64,000 nucleotides of DNA from positions 310,001 through 374,000 of the forward strand of contig CAZIYJ010000002.1 in NCBI GenBank assembly GCA_964543475.1. Reading direction: 5' to 3'. Of the stretch, positions 25,416-34,043 are shown one piece after another. Both the position numbers and the translations under genes were made by a program. Source of the DNA: JAYSYM01 sp964543475 (lineage in GTDB: Bacteria; Bdellovibrionota; Bdellovibrionia; Bdellovibrionales; JAMPXM01). Within the stretch, counting starts at the first letter, position 1, and every line of letters starts with the position of its first letter. The notes below the pieces were generated by a model. It searched no databases and had not been told where the DNA came from. It saw nothing but the letters and a program-made list of their open reading frames with translations.

Positions 25416-26258
25416 ATGAATTTTCGGCAGACTCTCCTATTTCTAATATCTTTAAGCGCGATTGCTTTTGCGTCGACGAGCAACGCGCTACTGCCGCCAC
25501 AAGAAGTAAACGTTGAAGATTTTCCGTCGTCGGTGGCTTTTGTCCTCGTCAGAAACTTAAGCAAATGTACAGCGACGAAGGTAGCTCCAAAAACATTTCT
25601 CACCGCAGCTCACTGCTTCGATAATTTTGATGGCGACACCGATATTTCGATCGAACAAATCTCGCACAAGCAGTTAAAACTTGAAGTTCGAACTCGAATT
25701 ACGCATTTAAAAATCCATCCGTTCTTTAGAGAGAATCAGGGGCTAATTAGTCGGCTCACAAAAACAGCTTCTTCAAGTTTGCCAGATCTTGCGATTTTTA
25801 AAACCGCCGCTGAAGTCGATGTCCCTATTGCGAAATTGAATTTCGAAAGAATTCAGTTGGCTCAAGAGATTTTAGTTGGAGGCTATGGCGCACAAGGAAA
25901 AGGGATTTGTTATCCGATTCTTCATCCGTGCTCGCTCAATATGGCCGAACAAAAAGTAGCGCTTATCAAGGGCCTATTTTTCTACACTGCACCCGACGCA
26001 AACTTACCCCACTTTTTAACTGAAGGTGATTCAGGTGGAGCCGCTTACGTTCGCAATCAATCATCGGGTGAACTTGAAGTTGTCGGAATAAACGCGATGA
26101 TGACTCCCGCTAGTGCCAAGCAAGCTTTCGACATGATTTTCACGAGTAATCACAGAGCAAGCCCTCCGCGCACTGCCTCGATTTACGTACGCATCAGCGA
26201 ACAGCAGATGTGGATTCAGACAACGATAAAAGAACTGTCAAAGCCTCATCGCTTTTAA
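25416..26258 (+). CDS. Secreted trypsin-like serine protease (S1)
   Basis: This 280-residue exported protease starts MNFRQTLLFLISLSAIAFAST. All three catalytic residues are visible: His in FLTAAHCFDNF, Asp in LPDLAIFKT and Ser in EGDSGGAAYV. Cysteines near the histidine fit the usual disulphide. The short propeptide region (LLPPQEVNVEDFP) lacks a clear activation site. Secreted S1 proteases are abundant in predatory Bdellovibrio-type bacteria. Its last 65 bases overlap the convergent STAS gene. Confidence 0.88.
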   Translation: MNFRQTLLFLISLSAIAFASTSNALLPPQEVNVEDFPSSVAFVLVRNLSKCTATKVAPKTFLTAAHCFDNFDGDTDISIEQISHKQLKLEVRTRITHLKIHPFFRENQGLISRLTKTASSSLPDLAIFKTAAEVDVPIAKLNFERIQLAQEILVGGYGAQGKGICYPILHPCSLNMAEQKVALIKGLFFYTAPDANLPHFLTEGDSGGAAYVRNQSSGELEVVGINAMMTPASAKQAFDMIFTSNHRASPPRTASIYVRISEQQMWIQTTIKELSKPHRF

Positions 26259-26535
26259 CAACTCGAACGTCTTTAATTGACCCGTAAATTTCTAAGTGAC
26301 GCTTTGTCTTTTCACTTGGGCCCACCAAGACTAATTCGCCGTGTTGTTCTTTGAGTTCACGAGCAACGGCGACAATGAATTGAATCGCAGGAACGCTTAA
26401 GAATCGTGTTAAGCGCAAATCTAAAGCAATGTGAGTTTTTCCCTGTAAGCGTAAATCGCGAATGGCGGCCTGAAGGTCATCAAAAGTGCCAGCATCAACA
26501 CGAGCTTTAAGATTGAGAAGATTCCAACTGGTCAT
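26194..26535 (-). CDS. Single-domain STAS protein (anti-sigma factor antagonist type)
   Basis: This 113-residue protein is essentially one STAS domain: ALDLRLTRFLSVPAIQFIVAVAREL matches the strand-helix switch region and ELVLVGPSEKTKRHLEIYG follows. In SpoIIAA-type proteins a phosphorylatable serine sits in the DxSxxxS segment; here the equivalent is TRFLSVPA, with one serine. No cognate kinase or sigma factor is nearby. It overlaps the protease gene 3' end and is divergent from prs with only 31 bases between start codons. Confidence 0.85.
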   Translation of the reverse strand: MTSWNLLNLKARVDAGTFDDLQAAIRDLRLQGKTHIALDLRLTRFLSVPAIQFIVAVARELKEQHGELVLVGPSEKTKRHLEIYGSIKDVRVVKSDEALTVLLSLSESTSAVR

Positions 26536-26540
26536 TAATT

Positions 26541-26546
26541 AATTAA
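26541..26546 (-). promoter_or_regulatory. Candidate -10 (TACATT) for STAS gene
   Basis: TACATT is five bases before the ATG at 26535, with TTGCAT 16 bp further upstream. No Shine-Dalgarno is present, which fits the leaderless pattern seen elsewhere here. Confidence 0.4.
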
Positions 26547-26566
26547 TGTAGTACGACCAATCATCC

Positions 26567-27511
26567 ATGCAAGGCCTAAAGATCTTTACCGGAAATTCGA
26601 ATAAAGAATTCGCCCAAAAGGTCGCTCAAGCGGCCGGAGTAGAGCTCGGCTACTGTCAAATTAGCCGATTTGCCGACGGTGAAATTCAAACTGAAATTCA
26701 TGAGAGTGTCCGGGGAGATAGCGTTTTCGTTATCCAGAGCACTTGTCCGCCAGTAAACGAAAATTACGTCGAGATGTTTATCATGCTCGATGCCCTAAAA
26801 CGGGCCTCGGCAAGCTCAATCACTGCGGTACTTCCCTATTACGGTTATGCACGCCAAGACCGAAAAGTTGCGCCCCGAGCTCCAATATCTTCAAAGCTTA
26901 TGGCCGATCTCCTGACTACAGCTGGAGCGACTCGCGTAGTAGCGGTCGATTTACACGCAGCTCAAATTCAGGGCTTCTTTAATGTTCCAGTGGATCACTT
27001 ATTTGCAATCCCTACCCTTGCTCGCTCATGGCGCGAACGGTTTGGTTCTGGCGATCAATATGTTGCAGTTAGCCCAGACGCTGGCGGCGTGGAACGCACT
27101 CGTGCGTTTGCCAAACGCATCGAAGCTCCAATTGCGATCATTGATAAGCGACGTATTCGTCCTAATGAAGCCCAAGCCCTTAACGTCATCGGGGATGTTC
27201 GAGACAAGACCGCGATTATCGTCGATGACATGATCGATACGGCCGGGACTCTGACTCAAGCTGTTGACAGCCTGCTAAAGAATGGTGCAAAAAAGGTGAT
27301 TGCCGTAGCTACGCACGCCGTACTTTCCGGACCTGCCATTTCACGTCTCACTGAAAGTGGGATTGAAAAGGTGTTCGTCACAGATACGATTCCACTGAGC
27401 CCGGCAGCTCAAGCTTGTAAAAAGATTGAGATCATTTCGGTTGCTCCGCTAGTCGCAGAAGCAATTCGAAGAATTTACGGAAACGCTTCTGTGAGTTCGT
27501 TGTTCGATTAG
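26567..27511 (+). CDS. prs: Ribose-phosphate pyrophosphokinase
   Basis: Prs makes PRPP from ribose 5-phosphate and ATP, feeding nucleotide, histidine and NAD synthesis. The 314-residue product shows LKIFTGNSNKEFAQKVA, FADGEIQTEIHESVRG, PYYGYARQDRK, VDLHAAQIQGFF, SPDAGGVERTRAFAKR and the PRPP loop IVDDMIDTAGT. The length is standard for class I Prs. It precedes rplY and pth, a widespread bacterial gene order. Confidence 0.96.
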   Translation: MQGLKIFTGNSNKEFAQKVAQAAGVELGYCQISRFADGEIQTEIHESVRGDSVFVIQSTCPPVNENYVEMFIMLDALKRASASSITAVLPYYGYARQDRKVAPRAPISSKLMADLLTTAGATRVVAVDLHAAQIQGFFNVPVDHLFAIPTLARSWRERFGSGDQYVAVSPDAGGVERTRAFAKRIEAPIAIIDKRRIRPNEAQALNVIGDVRDKTAIIVDDMIDTAGTLTQAVDSLLKNGAKKVIAVATHAVLSGPAISRLTESGIEKVFVTDTIPLSPAAQACKKIEIISVAPLVAEAIRRIYGNASVSSLFD

Positions 27512-27519
27512 ATTTAAGT

Positions 27520-27543
27520 TCGAAAGCCGTTCGAAATTTTTCG
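27520..27543 (+). terminator. Weak terminator-like stem after prs
   Basis: TTCGAA-AGCCG-TTCGAA followed by ATTTTT lies just after the prs stop. It is a short stem, so termination may be partial with read-through to rplY. Confidence 0.4.
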
Positions 27544-27626
27544 GGCGCATTTTAAAAATCAAGTAGGCCTACAGCGCCAAGTAAAATTGGTAGTTCGCAA
27601 AGCCGATGGGATGAAGGGAAAGTCAG

Positions 27627-28331
27627 ATGAAGAGTTCAGAGAAGATTTCGTTAAAAGTAACAACGCGCGAGACTGGTAAACATCACTCACGCTCAAACCG
27701 CGTAAAGCAATTAATTCCAGCGGTACTTTACGGACCAAAAACAAAACCAGTTAATTTGATGATCGATGAGTTAACAGTCACTCGCTATGCAGGTCGCAAA
27801 TTCGAAGCAACAATCTTCGGTCTTCAATCTGACAACGCTGAACTTGCTAAATTGAACGTTCTTATCAAAGACGTACAGGTTCACCCAGTTAATCGTCGTC
27901 CACAGCACGTTGATCTCTACGCTGTTGATATGACTAAAACGATCCGCGTAAGCATTGGTATTCGTTTCGAAGGTAAGCCAATCGGTCTTGCTGACGGCGG
28001 ATTACTACAAGCGCTTCTTCGTGAATTGGAAGTTGAATGTTTACCTACAGACATTCCAGAAGAGTTCGTAGCTGATGTTTCTAACCTCGGCGTGGGCGAT
28101 GCACTTCACGTATCAGATCTAACAGCTCCAAAGGGCGTAAAGATCATTTCTGCTCAAACTCTCACGATCGCAACAGTCAACATCCTTGCAGAAGAAGCAG
28201 CTCCAGTAGTTGCAGCAGCAGCGGATCCAGCAGCAGCGGCAGCAGCTCCAGCGGCAGGTGCACCAGCAGCTCCGGGCGCAGCTCCAGCAGCAGCGGCAGC
28301 AAAAGCTCCAGCTGGCGGCGCAAAGAAATAA
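27627..28331 (+). CDS. rplY: 50S ribosomal protein L25/Ctc
   Basis: This protein binds 5S rRNA. The 234-residue Ctc form has the N-terminal L25 domain (residues about 5-95: KVTTRETGKHHSRSNRVKQLIPAVLYG, INDVQVHP-type KDVQVHPVNRRPQHVDLYAVD), the TL5/CTC C-domain (to about 180) and an Ala/Pro-rich tail of about 50 residues encoded by repeated GCA/GCT-type codons. The tail is low complexity and produces long overlapping open frames that are not genes. GGGAAAG precedes the ATG. Confidence 0.95.
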   Translation: MKSSEKISLKVTTRETGKHHSRSNRVKQLIPAVLYGPKTKPVNLMIDELTVTRYAGRKFEATIFGLQSDNAELAKLNVLIKDVQVHPVNRRPQHVDLYAVDMTKTIRVSIGIRFEGKPIGLADGGLLQALLRELEVECLPTDIPEEFVADVSNLGVGDALHVSDLTAPKGVKIISAQTLTIATVNILAEEAAPVVAAAADPAAAAAAPAAGAPAAPGAAPAAAAAKAPAGGAKK

Positions 28332-28353
28332 TCTTCGCAAAGAAAAGAGGGCA

Positions 28354-28387
28354 TGTAGCCATAAAGCCGAAAGGCATGATGGCTACA
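28354..28387 (+). repeat. Inverted repeat after rplY
   Basis: TGTAGCCAT (28354-28362) and ATGGCTACA (28379-28387) are perfect 9-bp arms. The loop contains GGCATG, and the segment AAGGCATGATGG matches the complement of the repeat at 11838-11881. Confidence 0.55.
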
Positions 28388-28399
28388 AAGCTAAAGTTG

Positions 28400-28426
28400 A
28401 AAGGCGTCCGAAAGGATGCCTTTTTT
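28400..28426 (+). terminator. Terminator of rplY
   Basis: AAAGGCGTCC, loop GAAA, GGATGCC and a run of six Ts form a hairpin with one G-T pair. Confidence 0.8.
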
Positions 28427-28447
28427 ATTTCCACCCTCCGCACCTTT

Positions 28448-28527
28448 TTGCCTTCGCACTCTACCCTTCATGTCTTCATGCCTTCGACCTTCTTGCCTTC
28501 ATGCCTTCATGCCTTTATCTTGCCTGC
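28448..28527 (+). repeat. Imperfect tandem TTCATGCC repeat abutting pth start, copy B
   Basis: About nine degenerate octamers (consensus TTCATGCC, variants TTCTTGCC, TTCATGTC) run from just after the rplY terminator to the ATG of pth, leaving no Shine-Dalgarno. It shares a 19-base segment (one difference) with copy A at 11841. Confidence 0.7.
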
Positions 28528-29115
28528 ATGTGGTTAATCGTTGGTCTCGGGAATCCTGGCGCAAAATATCTTTTCACCCGTCATAACATCGGCTTCATGG
28601 CCGTTGATTACTTTGTCGCAGGCTTAGGAACGAAAGTTCCGCAGCGAGAAGAGAAAAAGGCGATCACTTATCGCTTAAAGTTAGACGATCAAGAACTTCT
28701 GTTCTGTAAGCCACAAACGTTTATGAATTTATCTGGCGAGAGCGTTCGCCCTCTCATGGACTACTACAAAATCGAACTCCCAAATGTCATCGTCGTTCAT
28801 GACGAAGTTGATTTGGCTTTTGGAGCGATGAAGATTCAAAAAAATCGCAGCTCAGGCGGCCACAATGGCCTAAAGAGCCTCACCGAGCATCTCGGCACAC
28901 AAGACTATACTCGCTTGCGCCTAGGCGTGGGCAAGTCAACTAACCCGAATATCGATACAGCGACTCACGTGCTTCAAAACTTCTCTCAGGAGGAAGGCAG
29001 CGTGATGGATCAATACTTAGGCGTTGCAAGTGATGCGATCGAAGCCATCATTTTTGACGGGCCCGATAAGGCGGCCTCCAACTTTAACCGTGCGCACTTC
29101 TCCGAAGTACGCTAA
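28528..29115 (+). CDS. pth: Peptidyl-tRNA hydrolase
   Basis: Pth releases tRNA from stalled peptidyl-tRNA. The 195-residue product begins MWLIVGLGNPGAKYLFTRHNIGF with the catalytic histidine, then FCKPQTFMNLSGESV, the catalytic aspartate in VVHDEVDL and RSSGGHNGLKS. MWLIVGLGNPG is the canonical start; the longer frame from 28210 comes from rplY's low-complexity tail. No ribosome binding site is visible because a tandem repeat runs up to the ATG. The stop codon TAA is part of a REP palindrome. Confidence 0.95.
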   Translation: MWLIVGLGNPGAKYLFTRHNIGFMAVDYFVAGLGTKVPQREEKKAITYRLKLDDQELLFCKPQTFMNLSGESVRPLMDYYKIELPNVIVVHDEVDLAFGAMKIQKNRSSGGHNGLKSLTEHLGTQDYTRLRLGVGKSTNPNIDTATHVLQNFSQEEGSVMDQYLGVASDAIEAIIFDGPDKAASNFNRAHFSEVR

Positions 29116-29198
29116 AAAGGCGTCGTACACCCAAAATCCCCGAATTTCAGAATTCTAGAATTCTAGGATTCGAGGATTTTGGGTGTACGACGCCTTTT
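29115..29198. repeat. Inverted REP pair (REPIN-like) between pth and ychF
   Basis: Two perfect 25-bp arms (29115-29139 and 29174-29198), each containing GGCGTCGTACACCC or its complement, enclose a second palindromic zone (AGAATTCTAGAATTCT). The whole 84 bp is nearly self-complementary. The outer AAAA/TTTT edges could also let it act as a terminator. The same core flanks the RAYT gene at 41919. Confidence 0.85.
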
Positions 29199-29208
29199 AG
29201 GAGAAATT

Positions 29209-30306
29209 ATGGGATTACAGGTTGGGATCGTAGGCTTACCAAACGTAGGCAAAAGTACTCTGTTCAATGCATTGACCTCAGCGAAAGCTGAAGCTGCTAA
29301 CTACCCGTTTTGCACAATCGATCCAAACGTTGGCGTTGTAACTGTTCCAGATGAACGCCTTCGTAAGATCTCTGAACTTATCAAACCGAAAAGCCTAATC
29401 CCGACAGTCATCGAGTTTGTCGATATCGCCGGGCTCGTTGCTGGAGCAAGCAAAGGCGAAGGTTTAGGAAACCAATTCTTAGGACACATTCGTCAAACTG
29501 ATGCGATTGTTCACGTTGTTCGCTGTTTCGATGATCCGAATGTTGTTCACGTTTCAGGATCAGTGAATCCACTTCGCGACATCGACGTCATCAACACTGA
29601 GCTTCAACTTGCAGACTTAGATGCAGTTGAAAAGCGCATGCAAAAAGTTGAGAAGACGGCAAAGAGTGGCGACAAAAAAGCGATCGTTGAATTTGGCGCT
29701 TATAAAAAAGTTTACGACTTACTTGCAGCTGGCAGACCTGCTCGCGCTGCCGATCTTGATGACACCGAGAAGCCAATCATTCATGACTTACATTTGTTAA
29801 CAACAAAACCCATCCTTTACGCCTGCAACGTGAATGAAACAGACATGTCAAAAGGCGGAAACGCTTGGACTGAAGAAGTCGGTACGCGCGCTAAATCAGA
29901 AGGAAATATTCACCTTGTGATCTGCTCGGCACTCGAAGCTGAAATTGCTCTTCTTCCAAAAGAAGAACAAGCTGAGTTCTTAGAATCAATTGGCGCAACT
30001 GAGCCAGGTTTAAATCGTTTGATCTGGGAAGCTTACAAACTTCTCGATCTTCAAACTTATTTCACTGCTGGCGAAAAAGAAGTTCGCGCATGGACAATTC
30101 GTCGCGGAACTAAAGGCCCTGGCGCTGCTGGCGTTATTCACTCGGATTTCGAGCGTGGATTCATTCGCGCAGAGACTTACCACTGCGAAGATTTATTCAC
30201 ATTAAAGAGCGAAGCGGCTGTTAAAGAAGCTGGCAAGTATCGCTCTGAAGGCAAAGAATACGTCGTCAAAGACGGAGATATAATATTCTTTAAGTTTAAC
30301 GTTTAA
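29209..30306 (+). CDS. ychF: Redox-regulated GTPase/ATPase YchF
   Basis: This 365-residue Obg-family P-loop ATPase binds ribosomes. It has G1 GIVGLPNVGKSTLFNAL, the G3 region VDIAGLVAGASKGEGLGNQF, and NVNET in place of a standard NKxD, which is why YchF prefers ATP. The C-terminal TGS domain has TIRRGTKGPGAAGVIHSDFERGFIRAE. The ATG at 29209 has TAGGAG upstream; the frame start at 29179 lies inside the REP palindrome. Confidence 0.96.
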   Translation: MGLQVGIVGLPNVGKSTLFNALTSAKAEAANYPFCTIDPNVGVVTVPDERLRKISELIKPKSLIPTVIEFVDIAGLVAGASKGEGLGNQFLGHIRQTDAIVHVVRCFDDPNVVHVSGSVNPLRDIDVINTELQLADLDAVEKRMQKVEKTAKSGDKKAIVEFGAYKKVYDLLAAGRPARAADLDDTEKPIIHDLHLLTTKPILYACNVNETDMSKGGNAWTEEVGTRAKSEGNIHLVICSALEAEIALLPKEEQAEFLESIGATEPGLNRLIWEAYKLLDLQTYFTAGEKEVRAWTIRRGTKGPGAAGVIHSDFERGFIRAETYHCEDLFTLKSEAAVKEAGKYRSEGKEYVVKDGDIIFFKFNV

Positions 30307-30308
30307 GA

Positions 30309-31193
30309 TTATTTCTTCGGGTCGAATGCGTCCCGAAGTCCGTCACCAAGCAAATTGAATGCTAACATCGTGAAGAAGATCGCAGTACCCGGCGAGAGAA
30401 TTAAGTGCGGGTATGATTTTGCACGCCAACCGTCGTTCGCAAGAACTCCCCATGAGCTGTAAGGCGGCTGTAGCCCAAGACCAATGAAGCTTAAGAAGCT
30501 TTCAAAGAGAATATTAGAAGGAACTTGAAAAGTCAGGATCACGATAATTGGTCCGAGGATATTTGGAAAAATGTGCTTAAACAAAATTGAGCCACCCGAT
30601 GCTCCGAGTGCACGAGCAGATTCAACATAGAGCATCTGTTTTACCTGAAGCACTTGACCTCGAACGAGCCTTGCAACCCCTACCCAGCCAACAATACTAA
30701 GTGAAAGAAAAATTCCGACAAGCGCTCTAATTTCTGGGTTTTCGCTAAAGCGAATTGAATTAAAAATCACGGATACCAAAATCAACAAAACAAGTGATGG
30801 AATCGCAGACAAGATATCAACGAATCTCATCATCACTGAATCGACCCATCCTCCCACCCAACCTGAAACTGCTCCGTAAACTCCTCCGAGGAGTAACGAA
30901 AAGAAAGCCGTGAAAATACCAACCGACATCGACATTCGCGCACCGTAGATCAGACGCGAAAGCATATCGCGGCCAAGACCGTCGGTGCCGAGCCAGTGAT
31001 CGGCACTTGGCCCTTCAAGAATGCGGTCAATATTCTGAGTTTCAAACGAGTAAGGTGCAATCCAAGGAGCAAGCGCCGCAACTCCACAAACAAAAAGAAT
31101 TATGTAACTAGAAACGAGCGAAGCTTTGTTTTTCTTAAGCCTCTTCCAAGCATCGTTCCATAAACTTTTGTGAGCACCCGCTTTTTCACTCAT
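30309..31193 (-). CDS. oppC: Oligopeptide ABC transporter permease OppC
   Basis: This 294-residue inner-membrane permease has an N-terminal span (SSYIILFVCGVAALAPWIA), the OppC-type segment LEGPSADHWLGTDGLGRDMLSRLIYGAR, and an EAA loop around ESARALGASGGSILFKHIFPNILGP that contacts the ATPase. Five more spans follow. It ends the oppA-oppB-oppC operon; the ATG overlaps the oppB stop by four bases. No oppD or oppF ATPase gene lies in this window, so the energising subunits must be encoded elsewhere. Confidence 0.93.
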   Translation of the reverse strand: MSEKAGAHKSLWNDAWKRLKKNKASLVSSYIILFVCGVAALAPWIAPYSFETQNIDRILEGPSADHWLGTDGLGRDMLSRLIYGARMSMSVGIFTAFFSLLLGGVYGAVSGWVGGWVDSVMMRFVDILSAIPSLVLLILVSVIFNSIRFSENPEIRALVGIFLSLSIVGWVGVARLVRGQVLQVKQMLYVESARALGASGGSILFKHIFPNILGPIIVILTFQVPSNILFESFLSFIGLGLQPPYSSWGVLANDGWRAKSYPHLILSPGTAIFFTMLAFNLLGDGLRDAFDPKK

Positions 31194-32290
31194 GAAAGTT
31201 TAATCCTTGGATCAACCACCACATATAAAAGATCAACAATGAGATTTGCGAAGACTAGCAATGCTGCGTAGACAAGAGTGATGCCGAGAACCAATGGGTA
31301 ATCACGATTAGTTACACTTTGAATCAAGTGCTTTCCCATTCCCGGTACGGCAAAAATAATTTCGTTAACAAAAGAGCCCGACAAAATGCCGGCAATTAAA
31401 GGACCTGAGATGGTAAGCACCGGAATCAAAGAATTTTTTAAAACGTGTTTATAAAGAACAAGTGTCTGCGACAGTCCCTTAGCGTGTGCCGTACGAACGA
31501 AGTCTGCTTTGATCACCTCAAGAACACTTGATCGCATCATGCGAGCGATAATGCCCGCGGGCCTTACGCCAAGAGTAATCACCGGCAAAATATAATGCGC
31601 CGGAGTTTCCCAGAGAGCTGGCGGTAGTAATCCTGCAAATGCCGAAATTGGAATACCGAAGCTAAAAATCATGACGAGCAAAGGTCCCACCATAAAGCTC
31701 GGCAGTGCTACTCCGCTAATTGCAAAAATCATTGCAGCGTTATCCCAGGCTGTGTTGTGACGATTGGCTGCGAAGATTCCAATTGGAATTCCGATAAAGA
31801 ACGCAAGCAAGAGAGAGTAAAATCCCATCTGCGCCGACACTGGAAGCGTTTCACCGATGATGTCAGTGACCGATCGCCCGATATACTTATACGACTCACC
31901 GAGATCACCCTGTGAAGTCTTGATGAGATAATTTAAATACTGCTTAGGAAGAGGCTCATGTAACCCATATTTTCGCTCGATGTTCGCTTTTACTTCCGGA
32001 GGAAGAGATTTTTCTTCATCGAACGGTCCGCCAGGTAAAAATCGTAAAAGCAGAAACGTTAATGTCGCAATCACCCACAAAACAAAAACCGCTTCGAGCA
32101 AACGTTTTGTCACGTACACCAAAACGCCTTGATGAATGATCGCGTAAGCTAAGGCAACGCCACTCCACGCGAGAAGCAAAGGCCAATAGAGTGATGGAAT
32201 ATCAAAGCCCGAGAGGTCGACGCCGATGGCAACGAGGATTAGGAACACTAATCCCCAGCCAAGCATTAGGCCGAAAGGGAAACGGCTCAC
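31190..32290 (-). CDS. oppB: Oligopeptide ABC transporter permease OppB
   Basis: This 366-residue permease has six to eight membrane spans with the OppB hallmark GGPFDEEKSLPPEVKANIERKYGL and GDLGESYKY. Its EAA loop is DFVRTAHAKGLSQTLVLYKHVLKNSLIPV. An extra N-terminal hydrophobic pair (about residues 10-60) precedes the conserved VTKRLLEAVFVLWVIATLTF start of typical OppB, so it is about 50 residues longer than usual. The gene overlaps oppA and oppC by four bases on each side. Confidence 0.93.
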   Translation of the reverse strand: MSRFPFGLMLGWGLVFLILVAIGVDLSGFDIPSLYWPLLLAWSGVALAYAIIHQGVLVYVTKRLLEAVFVLWVIATLTFLLLRFLPGGPFDEEKSLPPEVKANIERKYGLHEPLPKQYLNYLIKTSQGDLGESYKYIGRSVTDIIGETLPVSAQMGFYSLLLAFFIGIPIGIFAANRHNTAWDNAAMIFAISGVALPSFMVGPLLVMIFSFGIPISAFAGLLPPALWETPAHYILPVITLGVRPAGIIARMMRSSVLEVIKADFVRTAHAKGLSQTLVLYKHVLKNSLIPVLTISGPLIAGILSGSFVNEIIFAVPGMGKHLIQSVTNRDYPLVLGITLVYAALLVFANLIVDLLYVVVDPRIKLS

Positions 32291-33906
32291 TTAAGTCGAA
32301 CTCCCTTGTAGATATATTGGTCCATGGCATTGAGCGGGAAATTTTCAACGCGCGAAGAAACTAATGCATTATTGACCGAACCTAGAATCGGAATCACAGG
32401 CACTTCTTCTTCGACTAAGATTTGCTGAGCTCGCGAGTAGATTTCGCGACGTTTATTTTTATCGGGCTCACTTGCTCCCTTCGCAACTAACTTATCGAAT
32501 TCTGAATTCTTCCAGAAAGTCTTGTTGTTGTCAGAGTTGCTCGTGATCAAGCTAAAGAAGTTATGTGGGTCAGGGTAATCAGCAAGCCATCCAAAGCGGA
32601 AGACCGGATATGTACCCGTAATGAGTGAGTTCAAATAAACTTTCCACTCTTCGTTTTTAAGCTCAATGTTGATACCCAAATTTGCCTTGAGCTGAGCTTG
32701 AATGTTTTCGGCAATGCGCTGGTGGTTTTCGTTTGTGTTAAAGCCGATTGTAATCTTAGGAAATTTCGAAGGATCAGCGTAGCCGGCTTGCTTGAGTAAC
32801 TCTTTTGCCTTCACCGGATCAAAAGTTAAACCGCGATCTGCTTCGTAGCCGAACATTCCCGATGGAATCCAGCTCGACATCGGAATTTCGCCGCCACCAA
32901 GCATTTGCACGACGAGCCGTTTATCAATCGCATGCGCAATTGCTTTACGAACATTCACGTTGTTCGTTGGCGGAACTTTTGTGTTCATGCCGTAGTAATA
33001 GAGTTGCAAGATACCAAGCTCTCGGTACTCTTTTCGATTCTTTAGATTACGAAGTTCCGCTGACGGAAGCTTTGTGATCGCATCAAGTTTACCTGAATCA
33101 AAAAGATTAAGTGCCGTTGCTTGCTCAAGGATCATGTACATCATCACGTACTTGATTGTTGGCTTTTCACCATAATAGCTTTCGTTACGTTGAAGCAAAA
33201 TCTGGTTGTCATGCTGCCAAGCCGCGAGCGTAAATGCTCCGAGTGTTACGATTTTTCCCGCTTCAGTCCACTTGTCGCCATGTTTTTGAATGACATCTAG
33301 TCGCAACGGGAAAGCCGCGTGATGCGTGAGTAAGTATGGGAAGTAGCTCATCGACTGCTTAAGTTCGACCACTAGTTCATAAGGTGTTGGTGCACTCACT
33401 CCAACCTTCGAGAAGTCTTTAATTTTACCTTGGCTAAACTCCTCTGCGTTTTTAATTCCGAACATCGAGTAGGCGTATTGCGATGCAGTTGCAGGATCGA
33501 GAAGGCGCTTCCAACCATCGATCACGTGCTGAGCAGTGAACTCGACGCCATCACTCCACTTTACACCCTGTCGAAGTGTGAACTTCCAGGTGCGGGCGTT
33601 ATTAGATGAAACCCACTTAAGTGCAAGAGCTGGCTTAAGACCTAACTCTTTATCAGTAAAGTCGTACTCAACTAAGCCATCCATGATGTTCATCTGAACT
33701 TGCGCCGAAGTCGTATCGCTCGACTTACTCCAATCAAGAGTTGGCGGCTCAGTCGTAAGATTAACTCGAAGTGTTTCGTTATTGGCAGCCTTGATAGATG
33801 TTCCATCAGGCAGTTGCACTTCAACGTCTTGGCCTTTTTTAGTACATGCTGCGATCGCAACGAATGAGAGGCAAAGCAATACCGCTCGTAAGACTCTGTT
33901 CTGCAC
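32287..33906 (-). CDS. oppA: Periplasmic oligopeptide-binding lipoprotein OppA
   Basis: This 539-residue SBP_bac_5 family protein captures peptides for OppBC. The lipoprotein signal ends FVAIAACTKK, which is anchoring rather than soluble. Family landmarks are LTTEPPTLDWSKSSDTTS, WKFTLRQGVKWSDGVEFTAQHVIDGWKRLLDP, NVRKAIAHAIDKRLVV and ADYPDPHNFF. The GTG start is supported by AAGGGGA. Peptide uptake fits a predator living on protein hydrolysate, though that is inference. Confidence 0.94.
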   Translation of the reverse strand: MQNRVLRAVLLCLSFVAIAACTKKGQDVEVQLPDGTSIKAANNETLRVNLTTEPPTLDWSKSSDTTSAQVQMNIMDGLVEYDFTDKELGLKPALALKWVSSNNARTWKFTLRQGVKWSDGVEFTAQHVIDGWKRLLDPATASQYAYSMFGIKNAEEFSQGKIKDFSKVGVSAPTPYELVVELKQSMSYFPYLLTHHAAFPLRLDVIQKHGDKWTEAGKIVTLGAFTLAAWQHDNQILLQRNESYYGEKPTIKYVMMYMILEQATALNLFDSGKLDAITKLPSAELRNLKNRKEYRELGILQLYYYGMNTKVPPTNNVNVRKAIAHAIDKRLVVQMLGGGEIPMSSWIPSGMFGYEADRGLTFDPVKAKELLKQAGYADPSKFPKITIGFNTNENHQRIAENIQAQLKANLGINIELKNEEWKVYLNSLITGTYPVFRFGWLADYPDPHNFFSLITSNSDNNKTFWKNSEFDKLVAKGASEPDKNKRREIYSRAQQILVEEEVPVIPILGSVNNALVSSRVENFPLNAMDQYIYKGVRLK

Positions 33907-34043
33907 GGATTTCCCCTTGAGGTAGCCGACTTTCAGGTGGGATCACTGCATAATTGCTCGCCGTCAGCTACTTATCAGGAGAAATCTGTCATTTTTTGCG
34001 TTCTGAAGTCAATTATAAGCTAAGAAAAGGTAGCAGCCGACTC

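Noticed and set aside
28210..28527. Long N-terminal extension of pth and several overlapping frames of poly-Ala, Gln or Cys character
   Set aside because: They are produced by the low-complexity Ala-rich end of rplY; pth starts at the canonical MWLIVGLGNPG.
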